This document shows, one piece after another, positions 62,152-64,000 of a stretch of 64,000 nucleotides of DNA. The stretch covers positions 1 through 64,000 of the forward strand of contig JAFTQG010000016.1 of NCBI GenBank assembly GCA_017462915.1, in the 5' to 3' direction. A program made the translations under genes and the position numbers. This DNA is from Prevotella sp. GTDB lineage: Bacteria > Bacteroidota > Bacteroidia > Bacteroidales > Bacteroidaceae. The notes under the pieces were generated by a model. That model ran no database searches and was not told where the DNA came from. It was given only the letters and a program-made list of their open reading frames with translations. The stretch's first letter is position 1, and the number at the start of each line of letters is the position of its first letter.

Positions 62152-64000
62152 TTACTCCTCGCCTGTGCGCAGGTCACGCACTTTCTTGCCAAGGGTGATG
62201 TAAGCCACCGGTGCGGCAACGAAGATTGATGACAGTGTGCCGAAGATTACGCCGAGAATCATCGCGAACGAGAAGCTGCGGATGCTGTCACCGCCGAGGA
62301 TGAAGATACAGAGCAGCACGATGAGTGTAGAGAGCGATGTATTCACGGTACGGGCGAGGGTCTGGTTGATGGAAGAGTTGAATGTCTTCTGCAAGTCAGC
62401 CTTCGGATGGAGTCCCATGTTCTCGCGTATACGGTCGAAGACAACCACCTTGTCGTTGATGGAGTAGCCTATGACGGTAAGTATGGCACCGATGAATGTC
62501 TGGTCTATCTCAAGCGAGAACGGCAGTATGCCGTAGAAGATCGAGTAGCAGCCGATGACCACGATGGTGTCTATGGCGAGAGCCACGATAGAGCCGATGG
62601 AGAACGCCATGTTGCGGAAACGTGCGAGGATATAGATGAATATCGCGATGAGGGCGACAATCACGGAGATGATTGCTCCGTATGTTATGTCCTTCGCAAC
62701 GGATGGTCCTACCTTTGTAGATGATATGATGGAACCGCCTTCGCGTATGTCAGGGTTCTTGAATGCCTCGACATTCTCCTGGTTCACGAAGCCCGCTTTC
62801 TTCAGTGTGTTATAGAGCTTTGTCTCACATTCGTCGTCTACTGCCGGGTTGTTGGACTCGATCTTGTAGTTTGTAGAGATACGGAGAGTCTTTCCGTCTG
62901 TACCGATGGCAAGGGCAGATGTGTTTGCTCCGTCGAATGTCTCTGCGAGGAGAGGACGTACGCTCTCAGGCTCTACGGCCTTCTCGAAGGCAACCACATA
63001 GTTGCGGCCACCGGTGAAGTCGATGGAGCGTGACAGTCCGCGCACGAAGAATGAAGCGATGAACACGACGATGAATATGCCGTAGACAACGAATGTCTTC
63101 TTGCAGATGGAGATGAAGTGGATATTCGTGTTCTGGAGCAGGTTCTTGCTGATGCCTGTCGTGAATGTAAGTCCGAGCCACTTGTTCTTGGCGAGACGGT
63201 TCTCGTAGATGAGGCGTGTGAGGAATACTGCTGTGAAGAACGAGCAGACGATACCTATAATCCAGGTTGTGGCGAAGCCCTTGATAGGACCTGTACCGAT
63301 TGTGAGGAGGATTACGCCTGTGATGATTGACGTGAGGTTAGAGTCGAAGATAGCGGAGAAGGCGTTGCTGTAGCCTGCCTTGAGCGCTTCCTTGATGCCG
63401 AGGCCACGTTTCATCTCTTCCTTGATACGCTCGTAGATGAGCACGTTGGCGTCTACCGCAGTACCGAGTGTCAGCACAATACCTGCTATACCTGGCATGG
63501 TGAGGGCAGACTGGAAGGATGCGAGGATGCCTCCTGTGAAGAAGAGGTTGATGATGAGGGCTCCGTCGGCCATTGCGCCAGGGATGAAGCCGTACATCAT
63601 TATCATATACGCGCAGAGGAGCACGAATGCGATGATGAATGATATCAGACCCTGCTGTATTGACTGTGCACCGAGTGTAGGACCTACGACCTCTTCCTGC
63701 ACGATGCGTGCCGGAGCAGGCATACGTCCGGACTTGAGTGTGTTGGCGAGGTCTTTCGTATCCTCGATGGTGAAGTTGCCGGAAATCTGTGAGTTGCCGC
63801 CGTCAATCTCGCCGTTTACGCGAGGTGCGGAGTATACTACGCCGTCAAGGACGATGGCAATGGCCTTGCCTACGTTTGCTTTCGTGAGCTGTGCCCAGAG
63901 GCGTGCGCCCTCGGAGTTCATCTGCATGGATACGCATGGACGGCCATACTGGTCGAACTCGTCCTTTGCATCGACGATAACGTCGCCCTCAAGCGGAGCG
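62152..64000 (-). CDS. secDF: Protein translocase SecDF fusion (3' part; gene runs past the window end)
   Basis: The visible C-terminal 616 residues. The reading frame stays open to base 64000, so the gene starts outside. The SecD part contains FVLLCAYMIMMYGFIPG and the TM block; SecF begins near IDFTGGRNYVVAFEKAV. The protein helps draw proteins across the inner membrane using the proton gradient. The fusion is normal for Bacteroidetes. Confidence 0.95.
   Translation of the reverse strand, partial: APLEGDVIVDAKDEFDQYGRPCVSMQMNSEGARLWAQLTKANVGKAIAIVLDGVVYSAPRVNGEIDGGNSQISGNFTIEDTKDLANTLKSGRMPAPARIVQEEVVGPTLGAQSIQQGLISFIIAFVLLCAYMIMMYGFIPGAMADGALIINLFFTGGILASFQSALTMPGIAGIVLTLGTAVDANVLIYERIKEEMKRGLGIKEALKAGYSNAFSAIFDSNLTSIITGVILLTIGTGPIKGFATTWIIGIVCSFFTAVFLTRLIYENRLAKNKWLGLTFTTGISKNLLQNTNIHFISICKKTFVVYGIFIVVFIASFFVRGLSRSIDFTGGRNYVVAFEKAVEPESVRPLLAETFDGANTSALAIGTDGKTLRISTNYKIESNNPAVDDECETKLYNTLKKAGFVNQENVEAFKNPDIREGGSIISSTKVGPSVAKDITYGAIISVIVALIAIFIYILARFRNMAFSIGSIVALAIDTIVVIGCYSIFYGILPFSLEIDQTFIGAILTVIGYSINDKVVVFDRIRENMGLHPKADLQKTFNSSINQTLARTVNTSLSTLIVLLCIFILGGDSIRSFSFAMILGVIFGTLSSIFVAAPVAYITLGKKVRDLRTGEE

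Overview
The window is a chromosomal segment of a Bacteroidota bacterium, most likely a Bacteroidales member close to Prevotella. The evidence is many promoters with the Bacteroidota -7 element TAnnTTTG, secreted proteins with Prevotella-style C-terminal sorting tails, SecD and SecF fused in one chain, a fused SudB/SudA (Nfn-like) oxidoreductase, and families such as DUF4254, DUF4271 and DUF4833. The window is complete at its left end except for a repeat fragment. At its right end it cuts the secDF gene.

Layout. (1) 178-12068, all on the minus strand: a secreted subtilisin, then an envelope and glycan block (DegT-type aminotransferase, MsbA-like ABC exporter, polysaccharide deacetylase, GT87-like membrane protein, GT2, GtrA, GT4, PAP2 phosphatase). 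(2) 12160-21013: divergent rnr, a winged-helix Fic gene between two long direct repeats, a secreted beta-helix protein, a YiiX-like hydrolase, a Wzi-like outer-membrane protein and a lipocalin-like lipoprotein. The WecA/MraY-type transferase follows at 21103-22227. (3) 22228-30342: an A+T-richer accessory region. It holds a candidate structured RNA of about 430 nt, then a tight operon (4-TM protein, GTPase with an unusual G3 motif, two related cytoplasm-TM-periplasm proteins, a retropepsin-like lipoprotein), a lipoprotein, a zinc-ribbon protein and a Sel1-type protein. (4) 30531-42475: sudAB, GT9 with DUF4254, an OPT transporter, metK, DUF4271, hemD, rnpA, yidD and tyrS. (5) 42511-51795: a small structured RNA, tRNA-Gln, DUF4833, YeiH, a flavoprotein, an O-methyltransferase, aroQ, xerD and a catabolic operon (BKACE, MFS, four-carbon-acid-sugar kinase). 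(6) 52186-64000: two secreted proteins of unknown role, an ATPase/DUF4143 protein between matching hairpins, acpP-fabF-rnc, a GNAT, an SDR dehydrogenase, metY and the 3' part of secDF.

The spaces between genes are unusually rich in repeats. Five families recur: GT-rich/AC-rich hairpins around ATAGCCG nonamers; a repeat of about 100 bp; clusters of GGTNACC half-palindromes; a MITE-like element with 20-bp terminal inverted repeats; and local multi-arm palindromes. Several of these run into gene ends and supply stop codons or start regions.

The best candidate for an undescribed system is the 23144-28766 operon, possibly with the RNA at 22628-23060. It looks like a cytoplasmic GTPase coupled to two membrane-spanning scaffolds whose related N-terminal domains face the GTPase and whose C-terminal beta domains face the periplasm, together with periplasmic lipoproteins. 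This is inference from architecture. No function is proven by the sequence.
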